The notes under the pieces are model-generated. The model saw only the letters and a list, made by a program, of their open reading frames with translations, was not told the DNA's origin and did not search any database. Source: Bradyrhizobium diazoefficiens (GTDB taxonomy: Bacteria; Pseudomonadota; Alphaproteobacteria; Rhizobiales; Xanthobacteraceae). From it: DNA of 64,000 nucleotides. The DNA lies in the NCBI RefSeq assembly GCF_016612535.1, contig NZ_JAENXS010000002.1, forward strand, positions 1,116,001-1,180,000, read 5' to 3'. A program made the translations under genes and the position numbers. Below, in pieces: positions 6,664 to 15,437 of this stretch (position 1 is its first letter; each line of letters opens with the position of its first letter).

Positions 6664-7650
6664 TCAGGCGACGAAATTGCCGCCGAGCTCGTCTTCGATG
6701 TGAATGCGGATGATATCGTCGAAGCTCTTCTCTTCGGTGGTGAAGCCGAGCTCGCGCGCCCGCTTCGCCTCGAAATTGCGCGGCCAGCCGCCGACAATGC
6801 CAACGATGAACGGATCCGGCTCGTGCTTGATGCGCGCGGCGACCTTGTCGCCGGCCACCCGCCTGAGCGCAGCGATCTGCTCGCCGACCGTGGCTGAGAA
6901 GCCCGGCATGGTCAGATTGCGGCGCGGGCCAACTTTGGCGAGATCCATGGTGCCGGCGTGGAGCAGGAAGCCGACGGCCGAGCGCGGCGTGGCGTGCCAG
7001 TGGCGGACGTCCTCGGACACCGGAAGGACCGCTTCCTTGCCGGCCAAAGGCTCGCGCAGGATGTTGGAGAAGAAGCCCGATGCCGCCTTGTTGGGCAGGC
7101 CGGGCCGGATGCAGATCGTCGGCAGGCGGATGCCGATGCCGTCGAGGAAGCCGCGGCGCGAATAATCAGCCAGCAGCAATTCGCCGATCGCCTTCTGGGT
7201 GCCGTAGCTGAGCAGCGGCGTATGGAAGAATTCGTCGCCGATGGCATCGGGGAACGGCGCGCCGAACACAGCGATCGACGACGTGAACACCACGCGCGGC
7301 TTGTAGCCGCCGCCGACGAGCCTGACGGCATCCAGCAGCATCCGCGTGCCGTCGAGATTGATGCGGTAGCCCTTGTCGAAATCGAGCTCGGCTTCGCCCG
7401 AGACGATCGCGGCCAGATGGAAGATCACATCGGGACGACCGGCGATCAGCTTCTCGGCCGCGCCCGGCACGGCGAAATCGGCCGACACGGTCTCGACGGC
7501 AAAACCGGCCTTCTCCGGCTTCCTGGGCTCGACGACGTCATGCATGGTCAGCTTGGTGATGTCGCTCGTGCCGAGCCGGCCGTCACGCAAGAGACGTTCA
7601 CACAATTTGCGCCCGACCATGCCGGCAGCGCCCAGAACCAGAATGTGCAA
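6664..7650 (-). CDS. NAD-dependent epimerase/dehydratase family protein, DenD (D-erythronate dehydrogenase)-like
   Basis: The 328-residue extended SDR has the nucleotide motif GAAGMVG (7-13), a Ser at TSS (123-125) and the catalytic Y149-x-x-x-K153 in SYGTQKAIGE. The overall pattern (MHILVLGAAGMVGRKL to HIEDELGG) matches the D-erythronate dehydrogenase type of tetronate-utilising bacteria, but no tetronate kinase or isomerase lies nearby. It sits between the ABC permease genes and the KDG kinase, so it more likely oxidises a sugar acid or keto-sugar in this pathway. The exact substrate is unresolved. Confidence 0.75.
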   Translation of the reverse strand: MHILVLGAAGMVGRKLCERLLRDGRLGTSDITKLTMHDVVEPRKPEKAGFAVETVSADFAVPGAAEKLIAGRPDVIFHLAAIVSGEAELDFDKGYRINLDGTRMLLDAVRLVGGGYKPRVVFTSSIAVFGAPFPDAIGDEFFHTPLLSYGTQKAIGELLLADYSRRGFLDGIGIRLPTICIRPGLPNKAASGFFSNILREPLAGKEAVLPVSEDVRHWHATPRSAVGFLLHAGTMDLAKVGPRRNLTMPGFSATVGEQIAALRRVAGDKVAARIKHEPDPFIVGIVGGWPRNFEAKRARELGFTTEEKSFDDIIRIHIEDELGGNFVA

Positions 7651-7674
7651 GAACCTACTCCTTCTTATTGGCCG

Positions 7675-7708
7675 GAGCGCACCGCTCTCGAAACGTTTTG
7701 GTGCGCTC
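7675..7708 (-). terminator. Hairpin between permease and dehydrogenase genes
   Basis: A 9-bp stem (GAGCGCACC with GGTGCGCTC) and a 16-nt loop lie in the 75-bp gap between the MalG-type gene and the DenD-like gene. It could attenuate transcription or protect the upstream message. There is no T-run, so read-through into the enzyme genes is expected. Confidence 0.35.
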
Positions 7709-7725
7709 TCAGGCAGGCCCCGCGA

Positions 7726-8601
7726 TCATTCCTTCACGGCGCCGGTCATCGCCGAGACATAATACTCCACGAAGAAGGAATAAAGGATAACTACGGGGAC
7801 CGAGCCGGTCAGCGCCGCAGCCATCAGCGCACCCCAATGGTAGACATCGCCGTTGACGAGCTCGGTGATGGCGCCGACGGGAATCGTCTTGTTCTCGGAC
7901 GAGGAGATGAAGGTCAGCGCGTAGATGAACTCGTTCCAGGACAACGTAAACGCGAAAATGCCGGCCGAAATCACGCCGGGAAGCGACAATGGCAACGTGA
8001 TCTTGGTCAGGATCTGGAGCCGCGTCGCCCCGTCGATCAGCGCGCACTCCTCCAGCTCATACGGGATGGTGCGGAAATAGCCCATCAACAGCCAGGTGCA
8101 GAACGGGATCAGGAAGGTCGGATAGGTCAGGATCAGCGCCAGATTGCCGTCGAACAGGCCGAGCTGGAACACGATCGCCGCCAGCGGAATGAACAGGATC
8201 GAGGGCGGCACGAGATAGCCGAGGAAGATCGCGAGGCCGACATAGCGCGAGCCTTTGTAGCGGAGACGTTCGATCGCATAGGCGGCGCAGACGCTGGCGA
8301 ACAGCGAGATGCAGGTCGCGGACACCGAGACGATGACGGTGTTCCACATCCACAGCGGATAGTCGGTGTCGAAGAACAGCTTCTTGATGTGCTCGAGCGT
8401 CGGATGCGCAATCAGGAACGGATTGTACTTCTCATAGTCGTACATCTCCGCGTCCGGCTTGAACGTTGTCACCGCCATCCAATAGAACGGGAACAGCAGG
8501 AAGACGATGATCAGGCCGAGCGGAAGATAAACGCGGAGGAATTTCCGCGGAAAACTTTCCAGGTAGTCCATTCCGACGCTTTGGTCGTCCGCGGTGCTCA
8601 T
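7726..8601 (-). CDS. Carbohydrate ABC transporter permease, MalG type (CUT1)
   Basis: The 291-residue inner-membrane protein shows six hydrophobic spans and the cytoplasmic EAA loop as EECALIDGATRLQILTKITLPLSLPG, which docks onto the ATPase. It opens with a cytoplasmic stretch before LRVYLPLGLIIVFLLFPFYW and has the MalG-like SWNEFIYALTFI segment. It pairs with the MalF-type gene just upstream (2-bp gap) and the binding protein and ATPase further up. The import substrate is inferred to be a sugar or sugar derivative feeding the KDG route. Confidence 0.9.
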   Translation of the reverse strand: MSTADDQSVGMDYLESFPRKFLRVYLPLGLIIVFLLFPFYWMAVTTFKPDAEMYDYEKYNPFLIAHPTLEHIKKLFFDTDYPLWMWNTVIVSVSATCISLFASVCAAYAIERLRYKGSRYVGLAIFLGYLVPPSILFIPLAAIVFQLGLFDGNLALILTYPTFLIPFCTWLLMGYFRTIPYELEECALIDGATRLQILTKITLPLSLPGVISAGIFAFTLSWNEFIYALTFISSSENKTIPVGAITELVNGDVYHWGALMAAALTGSVPVVILYSFFVEYYVSAMTGAVKE

Positions 8602-8603
8602 GG

Positions 8604-9551
8604 TCAGTCCCTCCCGCCCTGCTGCCAGCGGGAGCGCTGAAGCCCGAAAAAGCTCAACAAGATCGCCGCGACCAGGAACGGGATCATCGCGTTCGAGATC
8701 GCCGCACCCTCGCCGAGATTGCCGCCGGTGATGGCGCGCTGGAACGACAGCGTCGCCATCAGATGGGTCGCGTTGATCGGGCCGCCGCGCGTGATGGTGT
8801 AGATCAGCTGGAAGTCGGTGAACGTCATCAGCACCGAGAACGTCATCACGACGGCGATGATCGGCGACAGCATCGGCAGCGTGATGTGACGGAAGCGCTG
8901 TAGATTGGTGGCGCCATCGAGATTGGCGGCCTCGTAGAGCGACGGCGAGATGGTCTGCAATCCCGCCAACAGCGTGATGGCGACAAAGGGGACGCCACGC
9001 CAGATGTTGGCGAGCACCACCGACCAGCGCGCGTTCCAGGGATCGCCGAGGAAATCGATGTAGTGGGTCAAGATGCCGGCTTTGATCAGCACCCAGGAGA
9101 TGATCGAGAACTGGCTGTCATAGATCCACCAGAAGGCGATTGCCGACAGCACCGTCGGCACCACGAACGGCAACAGCACGATGGCGCGGACCATCGACTT
9201 GAACGGCAGCCGTTCGTTGAGCAGCAAGGCCAGGTAAAGTCCGATCGCGAATTTCACGATGCTCGCGAACACCGTGTAGAAAATGGTGTTGAACACCGAC
9301 AGCCAGAACACGGAGTCCTTGGACAGCGAGACGAAGTTTGCGAAGCCGATGTAACGGCCGACGCCCCCGATCTTGGTATCGGTCATGCCGAGCCAGAAGC
9401 CCAGCGCAAGCGGATAAGCCAGAAACAGGATCAGGATGGCGATAGCCGGCACCATGAACATGGCGCCGAGGAAATTTCGGCTTTCGAACGCCCTGCTCCA
9501 CAAACTGCTGCGCTTGACCTGCGCGGCGACGGGCTCGGCCATAACTGCCAT
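8604..9551 (-). CDS. Carbohydrate ABC transporter permease, MalF/UgpA type (CUT1)
   Basis: The 315-residue permease has the first span at about residues 30-52 (GAMFMVPAIAILILFLAYPLAL region) and the EAA loop EAANLDGATNLQRFRHITLPMLSP near residues 218-241. It forms the heterodimeric channel with the MalG-type partner, 2 bp downstream. The gene follows the binding-protein gene by 67 bp, a gap that contains a hairpin, so less permease than binding protein is probably made. Confidence 0.9.
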   Translation of the reverse strand: MAVMAEPVAAQVKRSSLWSRAFESRNFLGAMFMVPAIAILILFLAYPLALGFWLGMTDTKIGGVGRYIGFANFVSLSKDSVFWLSVFNTIFYTVFASIVKFAIGLYLALLLNERLPFKSMVRAIVLLPFVVPTVLSAIAFWWIYDSQFSIISWVLIKAGILTHYIDFLGDPWNARWSVVLANIWRGVPFVAITLLAGLQTISPSLYEAANLDGATNLQRFRHITLPMLSPIIAVVMTFSVLMTFTDFQLIYTITRGGPINATHLMATLSFQRAITGGNLGEGAAISNAMIPFLVAAILLSFFGLQRSRWQQGGRD

Positions 9552-9577
9552 GTCGGACTCTCCTCAACGAACGACAA

Positions 9578-9607
9578 CGGCGGCGCCCAGCAAACCGGAC
9601 GCCGCCG
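9578..9607 (-). terminator. Hairpin after the binding-protein gene
   Basis: CGGCGGCG (9578-9585) and CGCCGCCG (9600-9607) can pair across a 14-nt loop in the gap after the binding-protein stop at 9619. Such intercistronic stems often protect the abundant binding-protein message or partly end transcription. The absence of a T-run makes a full stop unlikely. Confidence 0.35.
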
Positions 9608-9618
9608 CCTATGGCTGA

Positions 9619-10932
9619 TCAGACCTGGTAGTAGCGCTTGGCACGCTCGGCGGCGCGGGCAGCTGCTTCCTTCGGCGTCGTCTGTCCGGAGGCGGCTTCC
9701 GCGAACATGTCGACCACGACGAAGTCGCCCATGACGGCGGCCGAGGCGTAGCCGAGATCGCCGGCATAGCCGTTGTCGCGGCAGCGCTTCAGGCAGTCAC
9801 GATACGGCGTGATCTTGGGATCGGAGGTCCAGACCGGATTGTCGTTGTAGGCCGGGAGCGGCGGCGACACGTAGCCGTTGGAGGCGACCTCCCACGCGTC
9901 GTAGTTCTCCTTGTCCATCATGAACTTGATGTATTCCTTGACCGCCTTCGGATACTTCGAGTGCTTGTAGCCGTAGTAGACCAGGACGTTCTGCTGCTCG
10001 GTCGGCACGCCCACGGGCCCGATCGGCATCGCCGCGTGGTTCATGTCCTTGGCGATCTCCTGCTGCTTGGGATCGGGGGAGTTCTTGCCGACGGTCCAGA
10101 TCGAGATGCCGTTCAGAGTCAGGCTGATGTCGCCGGCGAGGAACGCCTTGTTGTTGTTGCTATCGTTCCACGACAGCACGCCCGGAATGAACGTCGCATA
10201 GAGCTGCTTGACGTATTCGAGCGCGGCGATCGTCTCCGGAGAATCGATCACGACCTCGTTCTTGTCGTTGACGACCTTGCCGCCGAACGCCCACAGCGCC
10301 CACTGGCACCAGCCGTTGGCGTCGCCGGTGGCGTGACCCAGCGCGAAGCCGGGCGGCGTGTTGTTCTTCTTCAGGGCCTGGCAGAGCTTGAGGAAGCCGG
10401 CGGTGTCCTTGGGGAATTCGTCGAAGCCCGCGGCCTTCACGTGGCTGATACGGTAGTTCAGACAGCCGCCGGTCGCGCCCTGCGGGATCGCGATCCAGTT
10501 GTTGCCTTTCTTGCCGTACTTCTCGGCGACGGGATACCAGCCGCCATACTGTTTGCCGAGATAATCGGCAACGTCGGTGACGTCGATCAGCTTCTCGGGG
10601 AATTTGAAGGGATCGTCGAGCGTGCCGATGATCAGGTCGGGGCCAGCGCCGACATTGGCGGCCACCGCGGCCTTCGGACGGATGTCTTCCCAGCTCTCGG
10701 CCTCGAGCTTCACCTTGATGCCGGTCTTCTCGGAGAACTTCTTGGTCTGCTCGGCGAACTTGTCGAACTCGGCCTGGATAAACTGCTTCCAGCGCAGCAC
10801 GCGGATGGAGGCATTCGGCTCCGGCGTGTTGGTCCACTCGGCCGCGCGGACCGGGACGATGCCGGGGCCGGCGAGCAAAGCTGCGCCGCCCAGGCTGGCT
10901 TTGAGCACACTACGCCTGTTGAAATCGCTCAT
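9619..10932 (-). CDS. Sugar ABC transporter substrate-binding protein with Tat signal
   Basis: The 437-residue protein begins MSDFNRRSVLKASLGGAALL, a twin-arginine signal with cleavage near the AAEW segment, so the folded protein is exported to the periplasm. The mature part shows the family 1 extracellular solute-binding pattern (IRVLRWKQFIQAEFDKF, GPDLIIGTLDDPFKFPEKLIDVTD, WVA-type hinge, and KEYIKFMMDKENYDAWEVAS). It delivers the ligand to the MalF/MalG permeases encoded downstream. Tat export suggests a tightly folded or cofactor-aided protein. The ligand cannot be read from sequence. Confidence 0.9.
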   Translation of the reverse strand: MSDFNRRSVLKASLGGAALLAGPGIVPVRAAEWTNTPEPNASIRVLRWKQFIQAEFDKFAEQTKKFSEKTGIKVKLEAESWEDIRPKAAVAANVGAGPDLIIGTLDDPFKFPEKLIDVTDVADYLGKQYGGWYPVAEKYGKKGNNWIAIPQGATGGCLNYRISHVKAAGFDEFPKDTAGFLKLCQALKKNNTPPGFALGHATGDANGWCQWALWAFGGKVVNDKNEVVIDSPETIAALEYVKQLYATFIPGVLSWNDSNNNKAFLAGDISLTLNGISIWTVGKNSPDPKQQEIAKDMNHAAMPIGPVGVPTEQQNVLVYYGYKHSKYPKAVKEYIKFMMDKENYDAWEVASNGYVSPPLPAYNDNPVWTSDPKITPYRDCLKRCRDNGYAGDLGYASAAVMGDFVVVDMFAEAASGQTTPKEAAARAAERAKRYYQV

Positions 10933-10980
10933 CGTTCTCTCCCTGATTTTTTATATTTGAATTGGTCGATCGTTACGTCG

Positions 10981-12042
10981 CTACATGCGTTTACCGGTCG
11001 CCTCGTCGAACAAGTGAACCACGGACGGGTCGGGCTTCAGCCGGACCTTGTCGCCCGGGTTGAACTGGTGACGCTCGCGGAAGACGGCGACGACCTGCTC
11101 GCCGCCGAGCTTCGCGAACACCTGCGTCTCCGAGCCGGTCGGCTCGACCACGACGATCTCGGCGTCGGCACCGTCGTCGGCGATGGTGAAGTGCTCGGGA
11201 CGGACGCCATAGACCACAGGCTTGCCGTCCGAGCCCGCCGGCGCGCTCTTGAGCGGCAGCTTGACGCCGTTCGGCCCCTCGAAGGTGGCAACGCCGTTCA
11301 CGCGGACATGGCCCTTGAGGAAGTTCATGGCTGGCGAGCCGATGAAGCCGGCGACGAACTGGTTTTCCGGCGTGTCGTAGAGCTCGAGCGGCGTGCCCAT
11401 CTGTTCGACGACACCGTCATGCATGACGACAATCTTGTCGGCCATGGTCATGGCTTCGATCTGGTCGTGGGTGACGTAGACGGTCGTGGTCTTCAGCCGC
11501 TGGTGCAGCTCCTTGATCTCGGTGCGCATGGCGACGCGCAGCTTGGCGTCGAGGTTCGACAAGGGCTCGTCGAACAGGAAAACCTGGGGATCGCGCACGA
11601 TGGCGCGGCCCATGGCGACGCGCTGGCGCTGGCCGCCGGAGAGCTGGCGCGGGTAACGCTCGAGCAATGGCGTCAGTGCAAGAATTTCAGCAGCGCGCTT
11701 GACGCGCTTGTTGATCTCGTCGGAGCCGGCATTGCGAAGCTTCAGCGAGAAGCCCATGTTTTCGCCGACGGTCATGTGCGGGTAGAGCGCGTAATTCTGG
11801 AACACCATCGCAATGTCCCGCTCCTTGGGCTGGACATTGTTGACGACGCGGTCGCCGATCGAGATCGTGCCGGAGGTGATGTTCTCGAGGCCTGCGAGCA
11901 TGCGCAGAAGCGTCGACTTGCCGCAGCCGGAGGGGCCAACCAGGACGACGAACTGCCCGTCCTCGATCGGGATCGACACGCCGTGCAGGACTTCAAAATT
12001 GCCGAACGATTTCCGCACGTCGCGGATTTGCACAGACGACAT
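10981..12042 (-). CDS. Sugar ABC transporter ATP-binding protein (UgpC/MsmK/MalK type)
   Basis: The 353-residue ATPase has Walker A GPSGCGKST, the Q-loop (VFQNYALYPHMTV), the signature LSGGQRQRVAMGRA, Walker B VFLFDEPLSNLD, and the H-loop VTHDQIEAMTMAD. A C-terminal TOBE/MalK regulatory domain (about residues 235-353) follows. It powers the CUT1 importer. It is the first gene of the seven-gene operon, 48 bp ahead of the binding-protein gene, and diverges from the LacI gene across a 205-bp control region that holds a candidate operator. Confidence 0.92.
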   Translation of the reverse strand: MSSVQIRDVRKSFGNFEVLHGVSIPIEDGQFVVLVGPSGCGKSTLLRMLAGLENITSGTISIGDRVVNNVQPKERDIAMVFQNYALYPHMTVGENMGFSLKLRNAGSDEINKRVKRAAEILALTPLLERYPRQLSGGQRQRVAMGRAIVRDPQVFLFDEPLSNLDAKLRVAMRTEIKELHQRLKTTTVYVTHDQIEAMTMADKIVVMHDGVVEQMGTPLELYDTPENQFVAGFIGSPAMNFLKGHVRVNGVATFEGPNGVKLPLKSAPAGSDGKPVVYGVRPEHFTIADDGADAEIVVVEPTGSETQVFAKLGGEQVVAVFRERHQFNPGDKVRLKPDPSVVHLFDEATGKRM

Positions 12043-12191
12043 CTAGCTCCCTCCTCCGACATAGACGACGCAACTGTCGCGCCGCCACCGTCTCGTTTTT
12101 TCTGAACTTCGCCGATCCGAAGCCCCTCTTAACGGGCAACATTGTCGGCAGTTTGTGCGGGTTTGGCAATTTGTCTTTGGTTAGTCGTTGC

Positions 12192-12205
12192 TGGTAGCGC
12201 TGTCA
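12192..12205. promoter_or_regulatory. Candidate LacI-family operator O1 in the divergent promoter region
   Basis: TGGTAGCGCTGTCA is a near-palindrome with the CG-centred AGCGCT core usual for LacI/GalR operators. It lies between the transporter operon (start 12042) and the regulator gene (start 12248). The reverse complement of O2 at 13321-13334 matches it at 12 of 14 positions, and both are followed by ACG on the plus strand. Confidence 0.6.
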
Positions 12206-12247
12206 ACGTTCCTTTGTTTACGGGAGTGACTGTGTTAAGAGCAACAA

Positions 12248-13345
12248 ATGGGTCGAAAGCGCACCAAGTCTGGCAAGATTCGGCTGGCGGAAGTCGCCGA
12301 GCTGGCCGGCGTCAGCCCGATTACGGCTTCCCGTTTCTTCCGCAATCCCGAGGCACTGTCGGTCGCCAAGCGGACGCGGGTCGACAGCGCGGCCAGGGAG
12401 CTCGGCTATGTGCCCAACCTTGCGGCACGCGCGCTGGCCTCGCAGCGCACCGAGGTGATCGGTGTCTTGATTCCGTCACTGACCAACAACGTGTTCTCCG
12501 ACGTGCTGCGCGGCATTTATGACGCATCCGAAAGCAGCCGCTACTCGATCCAACTGTCCAACACACGCTACTCCATCCTCCAGGAGGAGAAGCTGCTGCG
12601 GATCTTTCTGGCGCAGAAGCCGGCCGGGCTGATCGTCACCGGAATCGACCAGACCACGGAATCGCGCGCGATGCTGGAGGCGGCCGACTGCCCGATCGTC
12701 CAGATCATGGAGGTCGGGCCCAACCCGGTCGACATGATGATCGGCTTCTCCCACTACGATGCAGCGCGCGCGGCGGTCGCCCACCTGTTCGCCCAAGGCC
12801 ACCGCAGGATCGGCTTCGTCGGCGCGCGCATGGACCCGCGGGTGCAACGGCGGCTCGACGGCTATGTCGCAGCCATGAAGGACGCCGGGCTGTTTGAACA
12901 GCGCCTCGTCGTCACCACGGCGACACCGACCTCGGTGACGCTCGGCGGCACGCTGTTCGCCGATTTGCTCGCCCGCGAACCCGACATCGACTCGGTGTTC
13001 TGCGCCAATGACGACCTCGCGCTCGGCGTTCTCTTCGAATGCCGCCGCCGGGAGATCGCAATCCCCGAGCAGATCGCGATCGTCGGCTTCAACGATCTCG
13101 AATTCATGGCCTCTTCGGTGCCGACGCTGACGAGCGTGCGGACCAACCGTTACGAGATGGGCAGCACAGCTGCCGCGATGCTGATCGACGCGATCGAAGG
13201 AAAGCGCCCCGATGAGCCCGTGCTCGATCTCGGCTTTACGGTGATCGAGCGGCAGAGTTCGCAGACGCAGCGGGCCGCAACCAGCCCGCGCTGGCCGGAA
13301 TGGCCGCAGGCTGTACAAAATGATAGCGTTACCAACGACCCATGA
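12248..13345 (+). CDS. LacI-family transcriptional regulator of the sugar-acid locus
   Basis: The 365-residue protein has an N-terminal LacI helix-turn-helix and hinge (IRLAEVAELAGVSPITASRFF, then ELGYVPNLAARALAS) and a periplasmic-binding-protein-like effector domain (GVLIPSLTNNVFSDVLRGIYDA to NRYEMGSTAAAMLIDAIEG). It resembles the GntR-type gluconate repressors. It diverges from the transporter operon and is followed by the dehydratase on its own strand. Two similar operator-like palindromes, one before and one at the end of this gene, suggest it controls both arms and itself. The inducer is probably the imported sugar acid or its 2-keto-3-deoxy product. Confidence 0.9.
   Translation: MGRKRTKSGKIRLAEVAELAGVSPITASRFFRNPEALSVAKRTRVDSAARELGYVPNLAARALASQRTEVIGVLIPSLTNNVFSDVLRGIYDASESSRYSIQLSNTRYSILQEEKLLRIFLAQKPAGLIVTGIDQTTESRAMLEAADCPIVQIMEVGPNPVDMMIGFSHYDAARAAVAHLFAQGHRRIGFVGARMDPRVQRRLDGYVAAMKDAGLFEQRLVVTTATPTSVTLGGTLFADLLAREPDIDSVFCANDDLALGVLFECRRREIAIPEQIAIVGFNDLEFMASSVPTLTSVRTNRYEMGSTAAAMLIDAIEGKRPDEPVLDLGFTVIERQSSQTQRAATSPRWPEWPQAVQNDSVTNDP
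13321..13334. promoter_or_regulatory. Candidate LacI-family operator O2 upstream of the dehydratase gene
   Basis: TGATAGCGTTACCA overlaps the last codons of the LacI gene and lies about 140 bp before the dehydratase ATG. Read on the other strand it is TGGTAACGCTATCA, matching O1 at 12 of 14 positions. Its place fits repression of a separate promoter for the dehydratase-SDR genes. Confidence 0.55.
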
Positions 13346-13471
13346 GTAGTATCGAACTTGTGAAGAAACGTTCGCCAGCAGGCGGGCCGATATGACTTGC
13401 TCGCGCTGCCGGGCATCGCACCGATCGACATCCCGACGTCGGCCCGTGCGTTTGCATTGAAGGAGAAACCA

Positions 13472-15301
13472 ATGACAAAAAAGCCAACCAATGGGCACGC
13501 GCCCGCCGGTAACGGCGCCCGCCGCCACCTTCGCTCGCAGGAATGGTTCAACAACCCGCATAATCCCGGCATGACCGCGCTCTATCTGGAGCGCTATCTG
13601 AACTACGGCCTCACCCGCGCCGAGCTTCAGTCCGGTAAGCCGATCATCGGCATTGCGCAAACCGGCAACGACCTCTCCCCCTGCAACCGCCACCACATCG
13701 AACTCGCGCACCGTGTCCGAGAAGGCATTCGCGAGGCCGGCGGCATTGCGATGGAATTTCCGACCCATCCGATCCAGGAGACCGGCAAACGCCCGACCGC
13801 TGCGCTCGACCGCAACCTCGCTTATCTCGGCCTGGTCGAGATCCTCTACGGCTATCCACTCGACGGCGTGGTGCTGACCACCGGCTGCGACAAGACCACG
13901 CCCGCCTGCATGATGGCGGCGGCGACCGTCAATTTGCCCGCGATCGTGTTGTCGGGCGGCCCAATGCTCAATGGCTGGCACAATGGCGAGCGCACCGGAT
14001 CCGGCACCATCGTCTGGAAGTCGCGCGAGCGGCTCGCTGCCGGCGAGATCGACTACGACGAGTTCATGGAGATCGTGGCCTCGTCGGCCCCCTCGGTCGG
14101 CCATTGCAACACCATGGGCACGGCCTCGACCATGAACGGGCTTGCCGAAGCGCTCGGCTTCTCGCTGCCGGGCTGCGCGGCAATTCCCGCGCCCTACCGC
14201 GAGCGCGGCCAAATCGCATATGAGACCGGCAAGCGCGCCGTCGAGATGGTCTGGGAAGACCTCAAGCCCTCGGACATTCTCACGCGCAAGGCGTTCGAGA
14301 ACTGTATCGTGATCAATTCGGCGATCGGCGGTTCGACCAACGCGCCGATCCACATCAATGCGCTCGCCCGCCACATCGGCGTGGAGCTGTCGATCGACGA
14401 CTGGCAGAAATTCGGCCACGACGTGCCGCTGCTCGTCAACATGCAGCCGGCCGGCTTCTATCTCGGCGAGGAATTCCACCGCGCCGGCGGCGTGCCGGCG
14501 GTGGTGCGCGAACTGATGAAGCACAAGCGCATCCATGAGGACGCGGTCACGGTCAACGGCCGCGGCATCGGCGAGAACTGCAAGGACGCGCCGGCGCCGG
14601 ACAACGACGTGATCCGGGCCTACGACAAGCCGCTGGTGAAGGATGCCGGCTTCCTGGTGCTGAAGGGCAATCTGTTCGATTCCGCGATCATGAAGACCTC
14701 TGTGATCTCGAAGGAGTTTCGCGATCGCTATCTCAGCAATCCGAAGGACCCTGGCGCGTTCGAGGGCCGCGCCATCGTGTTCGAGGGACCGGAGGATTAT
14801 CACGCGCGGATCGACGATGCCTCGCTCGACATTGACGAGCACTGCGTGCTGTTCATTCGCGGCACCGGGCCGATCGGCTATCCCGGCGGCGCCGAGGTCG
14901 TGAACATGCAGCCGCCGGCAGCTCTGATCAAGCGCGGCATCCTCGCCCTGCCCTGCATCGGCGACGGCCGCCAGTCCGGCACTTCGGGTTCGCCCTCGAT
15001 CCTCAACGCCTCGCCGGAAGCCGCCGCCAATGGCGGGCTCGCGATCCTCAGGAACGGCGACAAGGTGCGTATCGACCTCAACAAGGGCAGCGCCAACATC
15101 CTGATCCCGGACGACGAGGTGAAGAAGCGCCACGCCGAACTCATGGCCAATGGCGGCTTCAAGCATCCGCCGAACCAGACGCCGTGGCAGGAACTCTATC
15201 GCAACACCGTCGGCCAGCATGCCACGGGCGCCTGCGTGGAAATCGCCACGCGCTACCAGAACGTCGCCGGCACCTTTGGTGTGGCGCGGGATAATCACTG
15301 A
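13472..15301 (+). CDS. IlvD/Edd-family sugar-acid dehydratase (arabinonate/xylonate-dehydratase-like)
   Basis: The 609-residue enzyme removes water from an aldonate to give a 2-keto-3-deoxy sugar acid. Iron-sulfur cluster cysteines are in [11 protein letters not shown] and [17 protein letters not shown], and the metal-site PCNRHH segment is present. The N-terminal [22 protein letters not shown] is the mark of the pentonate/hexonate branch rather than of dihydroxyacid dehydratase for branched amino acids. AAGGAG 6 nt before the ATG at 13472 fixes the start; a longer frame begins 25 codons earlier. It is followed by two SDR genes. Which aldonate is used cannot be told from sequence. Confidence 0.88.
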   Translation: MTKKPTNGHAPAGNGARRHLRSQEWFNNPHNPGMTALYLERYLNYGLTRAELQSGKPIIGIAQTGNDLSPCNRHHIELAHRVREGIREAGGIAMEFPTHPIQETGKRPTAALDRNLAYLGLVEILYGYPLDGVVLTTGCDKTTPACMMAAATVNLPAIVLSGGPMLNGWHNGERTGSGTIVWKSRERLAAGEIDYDEFMEIVASSAPSVGHCNTMGTASTMNGLAEALGFSLPGCAAIPAPYRERGQIAYETGKRAVEMVWEDLKPSDILTRKAFENCIVINSAIGGSTNAPIHINALARHIGVELSIDDWQKFGHDVPLLVNMQPAGFYLGEEFHRAGGVPAVVRELMKHKRIHEDAVTVNGRGIGENCKDAPAPDNDVIRAYDKPLVKDAGFLVLKGNLFDSAIMKTSVISKEFRDRYLSNPKDPGAFEGRAIVFEGPEDYHARIDDASLDIDEHCVLFIRGTGPIGYPGGAEVVNMQPPAALIKRGILALPCIGDGRQSGTSGSPSILNASPEAAANGGLAILRNGDKVRIDLNKGSANILIPDDEVKKRHAELMANGGFKHPPNQTPWQELYRNTVGQHATGACVEIATRYQNVAGTFGVARDNH

Positions 15302-15313
15302 TTTGAGCACCAC

Positions 15314-15399
15314 GTAGCCCGGATGGAGCGCAGCGCAATCCGGGTTCACCATCCGCGAATGCAGAATCCCGGATTACGCAAGCGCTCCATCCGGGCTAC
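15314..15399. repeat. Palindromic intergenic repeat, family A copy 2
   Basis: The first 31 bp are identical to those at 1649-1679, and the element closes with the inverted GCGCTCCATCCGGGCTAC. It sits 13 bp after the dehydratase stop and 38 bp before the first SDR gene, so it forms a strong hairpin inside what is probably one transcript. Confidence 0.8.
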
Positions 15400-15437
15400 G
15401 GCGCTGCGGCATTAAAGAAACCAAGGAGAACAAGAAA

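Noticed and set aside
6664..7650. A complete D-erythronate catabolic operon
   Set aside because: Only the DenD-like dehydrogenase is present. No tetronate kinase, isomerase or class II aldolase partner lies nearby; the other enzymes belong to the KDG route.
9961..12105. A 714-codon plus-strand open frame over the binding-protein and ATPase genes
   Set aside because: It is the mirror frame of the Tat-exported binding protein and the MalK-type ATPase, both with full motif sets. Its translation has no family pattern.
12476..15352. A 958-codon open frame on the minus strand across the regulator and dehydratase genes
   Set aside because: It runs antisense to two genes with clear LacI and IlvD/Edd motifs. 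It has no recognisable domain and is rich in Arg, His and Ala, the usual composition of antisense frames in GC-rich DNA.
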